Assembly (NCBI GenBank): GCA_013400115.1
Contig: VXBP01010266.1
Coordinates: 124,001-188,000 of the forward strand
Reading direction: 5' to 3'
Length of the DNA: 64,000 nucleotides
Source of the DNA: Rhinopomastus cyanomelas
Lineage: Eukaryota > Chordata > Aves > Bucerotiformes > Rhinopomastidae
Positions 46,345-58,218 of this stretch are shown one piece after another. The notes under the pieces were generated by a model. That model made no database searches. It had not been told where the DNA came from and saw only the letters and a list, made by a program, of their open reading frames with translations. Made by a program: the position numbers and the translations under genes. Each line of letters starts with the position of its first letter. Positions within the stretch are counted from its first letter, which is position 1.

Positions 46345-47078
46345 TGGGCAAGAACAACCCCAGGCACCAGTACAGGCTGGGGACTGACCTGTGGGAGAGC
46401 AGTTTAGGAGAAAGGGACCAGGGGTCCTGGTGGACAGCAGGATGACCATGAGCCAGCAGGGTGCTCTTGTGGCCAAGAGGGACAACAGCATCCTGGGGTG
46501 GATCAGGATGGGGATGGTTAGCAGATCAAAAGAGGTTCTTCTCCCCCTCTACTCTGCACTGGTGAGACCACATCTGGAGTGTTGTGTCCAGTTCTGGGTC
46601 CCTCCATTCAAGAGGGATGTGAAGCTGCTGGAGGGAGTCCAGCGTAGAGGAACAAGGATGATGAAGGAAGTGAAACATGTCCCTTATGAGGAGAGGCTGA
46701 GGGAGCTGGGTCTCTTTAGCTTGGAGAAAAAGAGACTGAGGGGTGACTTCATTAATGTTGATAAATATGTGAAAGGTGTGTGTCAGGAGGACGGAGCCAG
46801 GCTCTTCTCAATGTCATCTAGTGATAGGATGAGGGCCAGTGGTTGTAAGCTGCAACATAGGAGGTTCCACATCAATATAAGAATGAACTTCTTCACAGTG
46901 AGGGTGACAGAGCACTGGAACAGGTTGCCCAAGGGGGGTGTGGAGTCTCCTTCACCGGAGACTTGTAAAAGCCACCTGGATTTGTTCCTTTGTGAAGTGG
47001 TCTAGGTGATCCTGCTGTGTTGTGGGGATTGAACTAGATGGTCTTTCAAGGTCCCTTCCAATCCCCTATGATTCCTTT
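46345..47078 (+). mobile_element. CR1 LINE, 730-bp 3' part with long open frame
   Basis: A 204-codon open frame (46391-47005) covers the ORF2 C-terminal region: SQQGALVAKRDNSILGWI, VKLLEGVQRRGTRMMKEV, VRVTEHWNRLPKGGVE, ending in the EVV variant of CDLV. The 3' UTR follows. It lacks the RT core, so it is not autonomous. Confidence 0.94.
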
Positions 47079-47279
47079 CCTAGTCACTGCAAAACAGTAA
47101 TGAGTGAAGCAGGAGTTGGAACAAAAAGAAAGAGAAGATCAAGTATTTGTTTTGAGGATATGAGTGTTGTCTCTCAGAACCAAATTTGGTCCTTAGCTCT
47201 ACCACAAAGCTCCTGTGGAATGACAGCTTAAGCCAATACACTGACTAATGCTGAGTCCATCCCTTGACACCCAGGGGAT

Positions 47280-47970
47280 CATTAAGTTATTTCTTGCTAA
47301 TGATGCAGTGAAGCATGGCAGATTGGTGCTGGCTGGGCACCAAGGTGCCTACCAAAGCCACCCTATCTCCTCAACTGGACAGGAGAGAAAAATTATAACA
47401 AAGGACTCGTGGGTTGAGATAAGGTCAGGGAGAGAGCACTCGCCAATTACCATCACAGGCAAAACAGACTCGAGTTGGGGAATTTATCACTACTTAAGTA
47501 AGATTAGGGTAATGACAAATAAAAACTAATCCTAAAACTCCTTCCCCAAACCCCTCCCTTCTTCCCAGGCTCAACTTCACTCCTCATGGTGCAGCACTTC
47601 AAGGAAATAGGAAATGGAACTTCCATTCATCACACATTGTCTCTGCCACTCTGTCCTCTGCAGGTGGAGGACTCCTCACACTCTTCCTCTGCTCCAGTGT
47701 GGGGTCTCTCCCACAGGAGACAGACCTACATTAACTTCTCACACACCGCAGCTCCTTATGAACTGCTCTAGGATGGGTCCCTTCCACAGAGTGCAGTCCT
47801 TCAGGGACAGCCTGCTCTAGGATGGACCCTGCATGAAGTCACAAAAGCTGCCAACAAAACTGCTCCTGTGTGAGCTTCTCTCTGCTGGGTTTCACAGAGT
47901 TCTGCAAGAAGCCTGCTCCAGCTCAGTCCTCCCAGAGGGTCGCATCTTTTGGGTGTCCACCTGCTCCACC
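47280..47970. mobile_element. Endogenous-retrovirus-like fragment (avian ERVL-type repeat)
   Basis: This segment resembles a repeat widespread in bird genomes that I associate with ERVL-type endogenous retroviruses. Hallmarks are the GGCAAAACAGACTCGAGTTG motif, a GGTGGAGGACTCCTCACAC segment, and serial imperfect 'ctgctcca/agggtc' units from 47690 to 47960. I see no intact retroviral reading frame, and terminal repeats cannot be delimited by eye. Family assignment is from memory and orientation is uncertain. Confidence 0.5.
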
Positions 47971-48597
47971 ACTAACATTTCTGTGATTCTCTGATTAGGG
48001 GTTTTTTGAAATAAAGCATTAAGATGTTAAACAGTAAGTTGCAAAAGTGAAGCCTATGCCCCTCAGGCTGATGGCACGGCCAGCTAATATACCCAAGCTC
48101 TAGTGCTGGGCTTAGTCTAGTTCTGCTGTGTCAGCAAATATAAATGTAAACAAAACCAATGACTTGTGAATGCAAAGAGGCCAAAAGGTGAGCAAACAAT
48201 TTACATGGGACAAAAATAACTATGCTGACTTTAAAATGGCACCTTTCTTCAACAAACACATGCATGCACTATTTGTCCTAAAAGGACAAGTTCAGACCAA
48301 GTGGAAAAACCTGCTGCTGTGTTAGTCACTTCTTGACTACCTACTGTGTTTTGTTAGGAGCCAGACATTTATCTCATGGCCTAGAATTAGCTCTCCCATG
48401 TGAGCCTGGAGTCATCACTCTTGCAATGTTTAAATGCCACGAGAAACGCAGAAGTTTGGAAATACAACCCCAACATTGACAATGCCTCAGCTCACACTAT
48501 GTTATGGTAACACACAGCTGTGCTGTGGTCTCTTACTCCGTGTATTAAAGCTGTATCAGCTCTCATGGGAATGCTGAGCCACATATATGAGCACAAG
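47971..48597. other. Intergenic stretch
   Basis: Nothing recognised. Confidence 0.6.
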
Positions 48598-49690
48598 CAT
48601 AGAATCACAGACTCAGTGGGAAGGGATCTCAAGGGATCATCAAGTCCAAACCCCCAACATCAAAGCAGGGTTACCTAAAGCACGTTGCACAGGACTGCAT
48701 CCAGGCTGGGTTTGAGTATCTCCAGAGACAGAGCCTCCACAGCTTCCCTGGGCAGCCTGCTCCAGTGCTTTGTGACCCACACTGTAAAGAAGTCTTTATT
48801 TCTAAATGGAGCTTCTTGTGTCCAGTGCTCCTTGAGTGGTCGCTGGGCACAGCTGGAAAGAGTCTGACACCATCCTCTCTACAGCTACCCTTCAGATATT
48901 TAGAAGTGTGGATCAGGTCTCCTCTCATTCTTCTCAAGGCTAAACTGTCCCAGCTCCTTCAACCTTACCTCATAAGAGAGATGCTCCAGGTCCCCAGTCA
49001 TCTTCACTGCCCTCCACTGCACTCTCTCCACAAGTTCCCTGTCTCTCTTGAACTGCAAAGGCCAGAACTGGACACAGCACACTGACCACACTCTTTGTAA
49101 TGCACCCCAGAGTACCACTGGTCTTCTTGGCAACAAGAGCACACTGTTGGCTCATGGTCAACATACTGTTCGCCCAGACTCCCAAGATATTTCTCTTCAA
49201 GGCTACTCTCCAATAGGTCTACCCCTAACTTATAACAATGCATGGGTTTGTTCCTCCCCGGGTGCAGGAGCTTGCTTCTCTCGAACATCATTAGGTTCAT
49301 CTTTACCCAGCTCTCCCACCTCTCCAGATCACACTGGATGACAGCACAGCCCTCTGGTTTGTCAACCACTCCTCCCAGCTTTGTATCACCAGCAAACTCA
49401 CTGAGGAAGCACTCTGTCCCCTCATTCAGCTCACTGATGAAGACACTGAACAAGACCAGACCCAGTGCCAACCCCTGGGGAACACTGCTGGTCACAGATC
49501 TCCAGTATAACCCTGCATCACTGATAACAACCCTCTGAGCTCTATCACACAACCAGCTCTCATGATTGGAGTTACTTGATGTACTTGAAGTTGGACACTT
49601 AGTTTTTTTCAACACTAACCCAAGTTGGATACACACTGAGGAGTCAAACCTCTCACCTCATGAGCCAGTTTGAACCGCCTCAGCCTTGAG
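48598..49690 (-). mobile_element. CR1 LINE with partial reverse transcriptase, distinct subfamily
   Basis: About 1.1 kb in sense on the minus strand. The palm region (SSVPQGLALGLVLFSVFISE, then CFLSEFAGDTKLGGVVD) stays open for about 210 codons from 49636. The catalytic FADD-type motif reads FAGD. C-terminal blocks (MSQQCALVAKKTSGTLGCI, DLIHTSKYLKGSC) and a 3' tail ending in ATTCTATG at 48598 follow. The subfamily differs from the majority type. Confidence 0.92.
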
Positions 49691-52600
49691 GAAAATATCC
49701 CTTTAGAAACCGACGTCAATGCAGCTGCATCCAAACACCCACACAGAGCAAGGAACAGCTATGCCTGGGGCATTCTGTCTGCTTGACATCACCTGGGACT
49801 GCAGCTGACCAGAGAAAACAGCTCAAAATGCAGGCATAGCTGTTCCACAGGGGTAGACAAGTGTCACTGGGGAAACAGGGCTTTCCCCTTTCTCACAGAA
49901 GGCAGCACAAGAGCCAGGCTCAGGGCAATTGTGTTTCTCCCACAATAAGAGCCTATTTGACTCAGCCTGTAGTGCCATTATGATTCAACATGCCTACATC
50001 ATCTTTTTAAATCCTTTTCCTCCCTCTCAGTTGTTCTTCCCAGTGACAGAGCAGACAACTTCCATGTGAATGGAAGATTAAGTGTCTAGAAACACAGTGT
50101 CTCCCAAGAGCAGAAGAAGAGAGGCTGCAAGGCTGCCAGGTCTGGGGCTATGAGGGTCTGTCTGCTCCACACCAAAACATCAAGACCTGACATCCCCACT
50201 TGGATGACCAAAGGGAAAAGTCATGCCTGCTTCTGCTAGGTTTTCTAAATGGTTGGGTTTTAGGGGAGTGCAAGTGAATCAGGATAGCATCCACAGAGAG
50301 GGGATTCCTACTTCTTCTGAGCTCACCTGCAAGAGTTGTTCATCAAGCAAGACCTACACTAGTTCCAGATGAGGTTTCATGACCTGCACAGGAACCTGCA
50401 TGGATTTGCAACCCTGGCAAAGGTAGACTGCTGAAGAGAACCAAGCCATCCCACCACAGTGAGCAGGCTCATGGTACAGCTGGCTCCCTGGCATCCTCTT
50501 TGCTGAAAGACATGCTACAGGCACAATCAATGAAATGAGGATGGGAAAAAAGGAAATGCTGAAACTGTGCCAACTGCCTGGGGAGATCGAGAAACAAGGA
50601 GCATCTCTGCAAATTATGTTTTGTTTCAACAGTCTCAGACTGCCTCTGCACAACCAGCATGTCCNAAGACTGAGAACCAAGGAGCATCTCTGCAAATTAT
50701 GTTTTTGCTTCAACAAACTGTTTTGCTTCTACAGTCTCAGACTGCCTCTGCACAACCAGCATGTCCCATACTGTGTAGAGAGTTGATGAAAAGCATGAGG
50801 AGGGGTGAGGAGGCTGCATTCAGGTAAATCAACATTCTGCTTTTATAATTAAAGTGTTTTTAAAAGCCAACATCCAGGCACATGCACTAATCCTGAAATG
50901 TTATCCCATAAACTATGAAGTCTTTCTGTCAAGCTTCTAGCAGTTGTGCTTCAGCAGCTGGTTTCTATGTCCTAAAGTGCTCTCCCAGGGCTGGGAGCTG
51001 GATGCCATCACCACTTATAATTACTGTGGTTTTTGCTCCTTTCCTCCAGTTGCCTGACATGTCCAACAGTGATTTCACTCCTCGTGCTTGCCTGCAGCCT
51101 GGAAGATCCTACTGGGCTTAGCCAGGAAGCTTCTGGGATCATCACTGGGGCAACGTTGCTCTAATGTGGGAGCCAGTGCACAGCCCAGAGTGAATGTTAC
51201 AGGAGCAGCATTTAAACAGTAAAATAAACAAGCAGAAAGAAACAGTCACAAGACTGAGTGACAAAGGACTGAACAATGTTTAAGAGCCTCCTCCTCATCC
51301 TCTTCTCTACATAAACACATACACTGGGTCGTATGAAGGGCTGACTCATCTCTTACCACACAGTTTTGTTTAGAGACTGGATCAGTCCTTGTACTAGGGA
51401 AGCCTAATCTCATTAAGGTCTATTTTCCAAGGGCAGCTGGAGTCTCCTGGCAGAGTTCAAAGCAGATTAGGACTTTGAACATATCTGCAAAAACATATCC
51501 AGCAATTATGTTCAGTGTTTAATGCCTTTGATCTTCCAGCCCTTACAAGCTTGAAAGGGCTGTAAATCTGGGCACTGGAGATGTAACTGAGGAAATAATA
51601 GCAATAACATAATAATTAAACATAATAATTAGATGGCAACTTTATATTCAGCTGTCCCACCCGTTTTCAAAAGAGCACAAAGCCAGAGGACATGACAAAG
51701 CTTTGCAGGAAGACCTCCCTCTGCTGTCACGCACATCAAATCCCTGTCACAACCGTAGCCAGCTCCAGTTCAAAAATCATGATTTTCCAAACCTCTGCTC
51801 CTGCTGAGGCTATTTCAGGACCTCACTGCCGGAACAATTAGTGGCCGAATTAATGCTGGCATTTTTCATCAGAGTCTCCTTCATTATCAGGAATAACTCC
51901 GTGCCCTTTGTTTGCCTCTCCCACTGTAAGTGCTTACAGGCAGTTGCCCTGCCCTGTCTTAGCCTTTCCAGGCAGAAGCTAAGCTCCTGCTGCCTGTTGT
52001 GACAAGTTCTCCATTCTCCAAGTGTCCTTGCAGCTTTCCCATGGGGAAAGCACCCTCTTCCACTCATCCTCATGTTCTTCCATGCAACCTGTATTTCCTA
52101 GATGGCATCACGTAGGAGTTGCAGTTAAAGAGTGAACGGGTGCAAATTACTTCCTAGCAAGAAGCCATCAGTCAGAGCTCTGCCACAATTAGGTGGACAC
52201 GTGAGCCTTTCTCTAGTGTGATCTCCCCTGCATTTTGCTGGCAGATTCAGCAGAGAAACTACCCACCAGCTGTGATCAGATGCAGGGCATCTGCTCAGCT
52301 CATAGCTTTTCCCTACTCACGAGAAGGAGGCTCTAGTCTCCAGCACCTACAGGCTACTAGTATTTAGTTCAGTTGTGTCCTGGGCTTGAAAGCCACAAGT
52401 TAAGTGACAGTCTGGGTTTTCTGCAAGTAAACAAACACAGTATAAATGATTTCCAGTCATAGCCTGGCCTCTGTAGCACTTACAACATTTCAGAGCCAAA
52501 GCAAACACACAGAATGATTCACTTTTCCTACAGCTTAGCTGACTGCTGAGTCCTCTACAAGCAAGGCAGAAGAAGACCTCAAGGTTTTGAATGAATAACA

Positions 52601-52799
52601 CTGCTCAAGTGAGACACAAACACCAGTAAGACCTCATTGTCCACAAAGAAATCAAGACCTGCACTTCTATGAAAGATTCTGAGACTGGGGGGGGACAGGC
52701 TTAACCTGGTAGGAAGGAGGAATGCAAGTGTCAAACTGCACTTGGCACCCAGTACTGGGTGAGCTTCACAAGTTCTAACAAGTGAGGCTGTGAGCTTTT
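49691..52799. other. Intergenic stretch
   Basis: It contains a 16-bp inverted repeat (49752-49846) and a tandem duplication with an ambiguous base (50595-50766). Nothing else is recognised. Confidence 0.6.
50595..50766. repeat. Imperfect tandem duplication, unit about 70-90 bp
   Basis: A segment starting CAAGGAGCATCTCTGCAAAT and ending CTGCACAACCAGCATGTCC occurs twice, at 50595-50664 and about 50679-50766. The second copy carries a roughly 19-bp internal expansion (ACTGTTTTGCTTCTA-like). An ambiguous base sits at 50665 at the junction. Confidence 0.85.
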
Positions 52800-53108
52800 A
52801 AGTCCAAACCCCCTGCAACAGCAGGATCACCTAGACCAAGTCACACAGGAACACATCCAGGTGGGTCTTGAACATCTCCAGAGAAGGAGACTCCACAACC
52901 CCCCTGGGCAGCCTGTTCCAGTGCTCTGTCACCCTCACTGTGAAGAAGTTCCTTCTCATATTTATATGGAACCTCCTCTGTTCCAGCTCACACCCACTGC
53001 CCCTTGTCCTATCATTAGATGCCACTGAGCAGAGCCTGGCTCCATCCTCCTGACGCCCACCCCTCACATATTTATAGACATTAATGAGGTCACCCCTCAG
53101 TATCCTCT
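52800..53108 (-). mobile_element. CR1 LINE lacking its terminal about 50 bp
   Basis: ORF2 C-terminus (GGRQEDGARLCSVASNDRTR to FKTHLDVFLCDLV) plus part of the 3' UTR. The sequence breaks off at GGGGTTTGGACT, before the terminal octamers. Confidence 0.9.
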
Positions 53109-54280
53109 GATACTGACTGTAATTCCCAATGCAATGAGCACTCTAAAGCAGAATAAGAATCACACATAGTTTTTAGTGATTTTCTTCCCACAGTGTGGGT
53201 CGGTCTGTCCACTGGCAGCAGGCTGGGTTTATGACATTTAATTTTTTCACAGCAGTATTTTTTCCAGTCTGCTGCTGCTGCCCAGCAGTGCCTGTCAGGA
53301 GCAGACAGGTGCTGGCTGAGCGCTGTGGGAGAGCTGGCAGCCCCTACTGCCAATGCAAGCCTGAGAGCCCCAGGAAGTCCCAGGCACCCACACATGAGCA
53401 GCTCCTTCTTTTCCTTCTCTCAAGAAAGCCCAGCACCCTCAACTTCATGAAAGGGTGTCTCTGGGGTTAAGCCTATCTCTTTTTATAACTTTTACGACTG
53501 CCTGTAACCCAGTAGTCCACAACCAGTCATTCCTGTAATTAAGATAAAGTGAGATGACTCCATCCTGGAGTTGGTGGAAAAAACCAGTCACCTCTAGAGA
53601 CCAACTCATCCTAGTTATTTTAGGAGATAACTCTAGCTCTACTGAGCAGAGAGGAAACATCAGCAGCAAGCTTGGAGAGCTGTAATCCTTTTGGCTGGCC
53701 AAAGGCTGCAGGAGAAGCACCCCACCCCAGGCTATGTTTAGCAACTCTAGGGTTATGAGAGGATTGGGAGTTCTCAGCTCCAAAACATAAGGCTTGTTCC
53801 TTACCTCATTTTGCTCTCCTGGGCCTCTCGCGCTTCATAGACTCAGGTCAGAACGATCAACGAGCCCTTTCACCAGCTGTTCTCACACATTATCACACTG
53901 TTCCTGGCAGGCTTCTCGTGTTTGTGCGCGCACGCCTTCCCTCCGCAGTCACGAGTGTTAAAGAGCCACCTCAGCCAGCCAAGTTCCACGCATGGAGCCA
54001 AGTGCTTTTTCCTCTTGCTCCTGCATTTCTGCAGTGGGGAGGGCAAGAACCAGCAGTTGTAACGGTCTGGAACTTCACTTGCTGACTGCTTTTATGTAGG
54101 TGCTACTCTGGTCAGATGTTAGTTGTGCCCATTGAGATGGGCAGCTGACATCAAGATCAACTGTGATGATTGAAACGAGAAAACCATTGTCAGCTGAACT
54201 CATTTCCTGGGAAGACCTGCTTCTGCAGGAGCAGCTCCTGTCCTGAATGCTAATTCATGCCAAGACCATGGAGACCAGTT
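53109..54280. other. Intergenic stretch
   Basis: Nothing recognised. Confidence 0.6.
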
Positions 54281-54770
54281 TCATAGATTCATAGAATCAT
54301 CGTGACTGGATCATCAAGTCCAACCCTCAACCCAACAGCTCCCTAACCCCTACACTGTGGCCTCATGTGCTCTAGCTACTCAGTTTTTAAATACCTCCCA
54401 GGACAGAGACTCTACCCACTCCCTGGGCAGCCTGTTCCAGTGCCCACCACTCTCTCAGGAAAGAACTTCTTCGTAAGATCCAATCTAAACCACCCTTGCC
54501 ACAACTGGAGGCCATTTCCCCTCTTCCTATCATTAGTAATTTGGGAGAAGAGATCAGCAGCAGCCTCCCTACAACCTCCTTTGAGGTAGCTGTAGAGAGC
54601 AAGAAGGTCTCCTCTCAGCCTCCTCTACTCTAGACTCAATAACCCCAGTTCCCTCAGGGGTTCCTCCACAGGGCCTGTTTGCCAGCCCCCTCCCCAGCCT
54701 CATAGCCCTTCTCTGGACCTGCTCCAGCACCTCCGTGTCCTTACCAATGTGACTCCTAGAAGGTGGTTTC
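54281..54770 (-). mobile_element. Old CR1 LINE 3' end
   Basis: Minus strand: a GAGGTGCTGGAGCAGGTCC block, KGGLDWILRRSSFL-like sequence and LGGI, then a tail ending in ATTCTATGAATCTATG. It is diverged and belongs to an older subfamily. Confidence 0.82.
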
Positions 54771-55591
54771 TCAGCTGCAGTCAGTACTTTACTGCTAGTA
54801 CTTTGTTAAGATTAATGTCCCACTGTTTTCAAAATGCTACTAAGAGGCTAAAATACTTTTTCTCACTCTTTAATGTAAGCTCTGAGTTCATCAGTGACGT
54901 GGAGCTGCTGCAGATAGATGAGCTTCATTCCGTTCGGTCAAGGCATCGCGGCAGACAGACGCACTGCAAGTGCTTGTTGTGCTCGGCAGGTGCTCGTGCA
55001 GTGGCCAGGGCAAGTGCAGCTCTGCACAGAGGAGGATACAGACTGTACTGCTGGGGTTCAGGAAAGGATTTATGTTTCAATTGCTTGCATGGGGTTGCTC
55101 AAGAAAAAGGAATAGGCTCGTGTAGAGGTGAAACAAAATGCCTTACGTACTCTCGATAGCTCATCCCCTAAATTTTCCCTAACAACCATCTAGATGTCAG
55201 CTGGACCTCGAGCAGGAGCAGAAATGAGCTGTGGAGAACATAGTGAGACCTGTCTGGAGCACGGAGGTGAATCTCAATGTAGCAACACCTCTCCATGTTC
55301 CACAGTGGAAGAAGCAGCAGTTCCATAACAGTGATGTTCAGCTTCAACATTTGCTGGAGCTGAACTGCAGAGCCACGTGCTGGTCCTGCACTGGTGAGCT
55401 CAGGGGATACTTTGCTGGTGACCATCAAGCAGCCTGTAGCAGTAAAAAGCTGTTTTACTGAACATAAATTTCTGAACTTGAATGCTCTTTATTTCCCAGC
55501 CAGTTACTTATAGGGCAAAGAAAAAATGTTCATAAAACAACATTTTCAGTCATTTGGATTCAGAAGATGATTCAAAAATGTTGTCAAATAT
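54771..55591. other. Intergenic stretch
   Basis: Nothing recognised. Confidence 0.6.
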
Positions 55592-55683
55592 CCTGTGTGA
55601 CTTGGTGATCCAGCTGTGGCAGGGGGATTGGACTAGATGATCTTTCAAGGTCCCTTCCAATCCCTAATGGTTCTGTGATTCTG
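55592..55683 (+). mobile_element. CR1 3' UTR fragment
   Basis: Starts CCTGTGTGACTTGGTGATCC; ends CTAATGGTTCTGTGATTCT. Confidence 0.9.
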
Positions 55684-56007
55684 GCAAATGCCACAAACCC
55701 ACTCAGTCCCAGGACACAGATTGCCTGCTCCTCCTCACCTCATTAATTTTTCTGAAGAGAAACATTGTGGGGAAGAGCCCTGAATCCTTGATGTGAAAGG
55801 GTGGTCCCTGGCACCGGCTTTCTTTTTAGGCAGGATTATGGACCAGTACAAGTAACTCCTATGTGCTTTCAGTAAGTACTTTCCTAAAGTACATTGAGGA
55901 AAATGACCCTGAACTTCAAGGGATGGACCCACCTAAAGAGCAGTGAACTGTAGTTCTCTAATTTTGACTGAAAAAATGAGAAGACAATTCTGCCTTCATT
56001 AAGCTGT

Positions 56008-56112
56008 GTATCATAGAATCATAGGATCATTAGAGATTGGAAGGGACCTCGAAAGATCATCTAGTCCAATCCCCCTGCCACAGCAGGATCACCTAGACCA
56101 AGTCACACAGGA
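56008..56112 (-). mobile_element. CR1 3' UTR fragment
   Basis: About 105 bp with double terminal octamers (complement of ATCATAGAATCATAGGATC). Confidence 0.9.
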
Positions 56113-57084
56113 AAGAGAGCTCTTTCTGACTTGGGAGTACGTGCTGATAGGCAAACAAAGGTCACCCAGTACCACCTGCCCAGAGTGAGTCCAAACACTC
56201 GAGAGACAGCAGAGCAAGGACAGTCGTGAAGGTAGTGGCAGTCGAGAACGGAGCTTGGTCCATCAGGACTCAGTGCCTCTTTGTTGTGACAAGGCACAGC
56301 TGCAGAGCAAGAGCAGAAGCACCCAAAGGCCAGAACTCATCCCACAGTCCCAAAGAATGGGGGTCACTGCACTCCCCAGGGAACAAGCCCCTCTGCAGCA
56401 CAGCACTGTTAAAAACACACCTCTCTGGGAAAGAGCTGTCACCTGTGAAGTGTCACCACACACTTTTCTCTCCGCCCAGCTCACACACCAGCACTTTGGT
56501 TTGGTTTTTATTTCCATTTTTGACATAACATTTTCAAAAACAATATAGACCATCATCTATAACAATTTAAAAGTAAAATGTTTACATCCTGTGGGTCCCT
56601 TGTTCAAGTCTACCTGCAGGTCATGTAGACTATGTAGTTCTCCTAAGCCAGTCCACCCACGATGAAAGTCTTCACACTATTACTGTATCAGTAGTCAGAG
56701 AAGCCAATATCACTTCACACAACATGAACCTCTCTCCCTTTGTATTCCACTTGTGCCAAGACCCCGCTGAGTGTGTGAGAACAGCTCTCTGCCTCATTTT
56801 GAACTCACACCATTCTTTATCCTTCTCCAGTCTGAAGGAGGATCTGAGGTATCTAAGTTTCTGATGCTCCACGCACCAAAGGTTTTACTACTTTTTGACT
56901 ACTTAGTGAAATCAGCCTTGATTCTATAGCCAGATGTGTTATCACACTGCTCTTGGGTGATACAGATGGATAAGAAGAACAAGTCAGATTTTGAACTGTT
57001 ACACTTACTGACAGATATCCAAGTGGATTAACTGCTTTCCATGCTTGCACCCACCTTTTTCCATCTGCCCATAAAACACACAAG
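56113..57084. other. Intergenic stretch
   Basis: Nothing recognised. Confidence 0.6.
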
Positions 57085-57273
57085 GGGTGATCAGACACTG
57101 GAATGGGCTGCCTAGGGAGGTGGTGGAGTCCTCATCCCTGGAGGTGTTTAAGGAAGACTGGACATGGCCCTTAGTGCCATGGGCTAGCTGATTGTGGTGA
57201 TGGCAGACCATAGCCTGGACTTGATGATCTTAGAGGTCTTTTCCAGCCTCAATTATTCTATTCTGTGATTCTT
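57085..57273 (+). mobile_element. Old CR1 3' end
   Basis: GTGATCAGACACTGGAATGG, GGAGGTGTTTAAGG, ACTTGATGATCTTAGAGGTC and a TTCTATTCTGTGATTCTTC end. Confidence 0.85.
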
Positions 57274-57837
57274 CATCATCATGTCTAACATCTTGCACTT
57301 GGAAACCGTAAGTCCCGTGGTCTTCTTCAGCTGCCACTGACTCAAACTGTGTCAGAAATCTAATCTCTGTGGCTGTATCTTCACAGCAAACATTTACAAT
57401 ATTTAAAGGAGGCTTTGGCTTTAAGTTTCTTTAAATGTGAAGGTTTTTTGATAATAGATTCAAGCCACAGCCTGATCTTTACAATGTTTCCAGATATTTA
57501 TTGGGCTAAACTCGGAGCTATAAGCTGTGGTGGAAAGGAATTAGCCTACAGGCTGTCACAGGTGGATTTGAGTCATTCATTTCCCTAGTTTGTGGGACCA
57601 CATGCACTTCTGGCATCCTAAATTTACAGTTTGTTTCTTTGGACCCAAAGTTTTTCTGTGATTTCTTTTTTTGCTGTGGACCTCAAAAACATCAGACCTT
57701 CTGAGATGATCTACCCAAACAAGAAGCCTTATCTTCAGTGTCTGTGAGAGGTGTCAGTGCAGGGTCTGCAGCAATGTGAGCCCTAAAAGCTGCATCTTGT
57801 CCCCCCCATGCAGATAATACATGTTATATGTGACATG
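57274..57837. other. Intergenic stretch
   Basis: Nothing recognised. Confidence 0.6.
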
Positions 57838-57905
57838 TGTGCAGGGGGATTGGACCAGATGATCTTTCGAGTCCCTTCCAATCCCTAATGATTCTATGAT
57901 TCTAT
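57838..57905 (+). mobile_element. CR1 3' UTR fragment
   Basis: About 68 bp: GGGGGATTGGACCAGATGAT to GATTCTATGATTCTATC. Confidence 0.9.
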
Positions 57906-58054
57906 CTATGTACCAGCTGTCATAAGCATCACGTCTTGAAAGAAGTAACCAAGTCATTCTACTCACTCTGATCCACAGAGTACAACACAGTCACTGATGG
58001 TTTATTGCTCCCTTTCGATTTACGTCAAGACCAGAATCCAATTAGAGTAACCTA

Positions 58055-58116
58055 ATCATAGAATCATTAGGGATTGGAAGGGACCCCAAAAGATCATCTA
58101 GTCCAATCCCTTGATG
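58055..58116 (-). mobile_element. CR1 3' UTR fragment
   Basis: About 60 bp containing only the terminal part of the tail. Confidence 0.88.
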
Positions 58117-58212
58117 GGCAGCATTCTGCATCCCAAGTAATCAATTTGCACGCTTCAGTTTACAGGGCACAAGCTTCCTGAAGCTGCAGCAGGTTTAGAC
58201 TGGCGGAGAGTC

Positions 58213-58218
58213 TTTATT
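58213..58218 (-). terminator. IL1R2: Candidate poly(A) signal for IL1R2
   Basis: AATAAA on the minus strand, 1.14 kb downstream of the IL1R2 stop. A weaker ATTAAA lies at 58796-58791. Which one is used cannot be told from sequence. Confidence 0.3.

Noticed and set aside
46391..47005. 204-codon open frame as a host gene
   Set aside because: Its translation is the C-terminal region of CR1 ORF2, seen in many other copies in the window.
49004..49636. 210-codon open frame as a host gene
   Set aside because: It is the decayed reverse-transcriptase region of a CR1 element.
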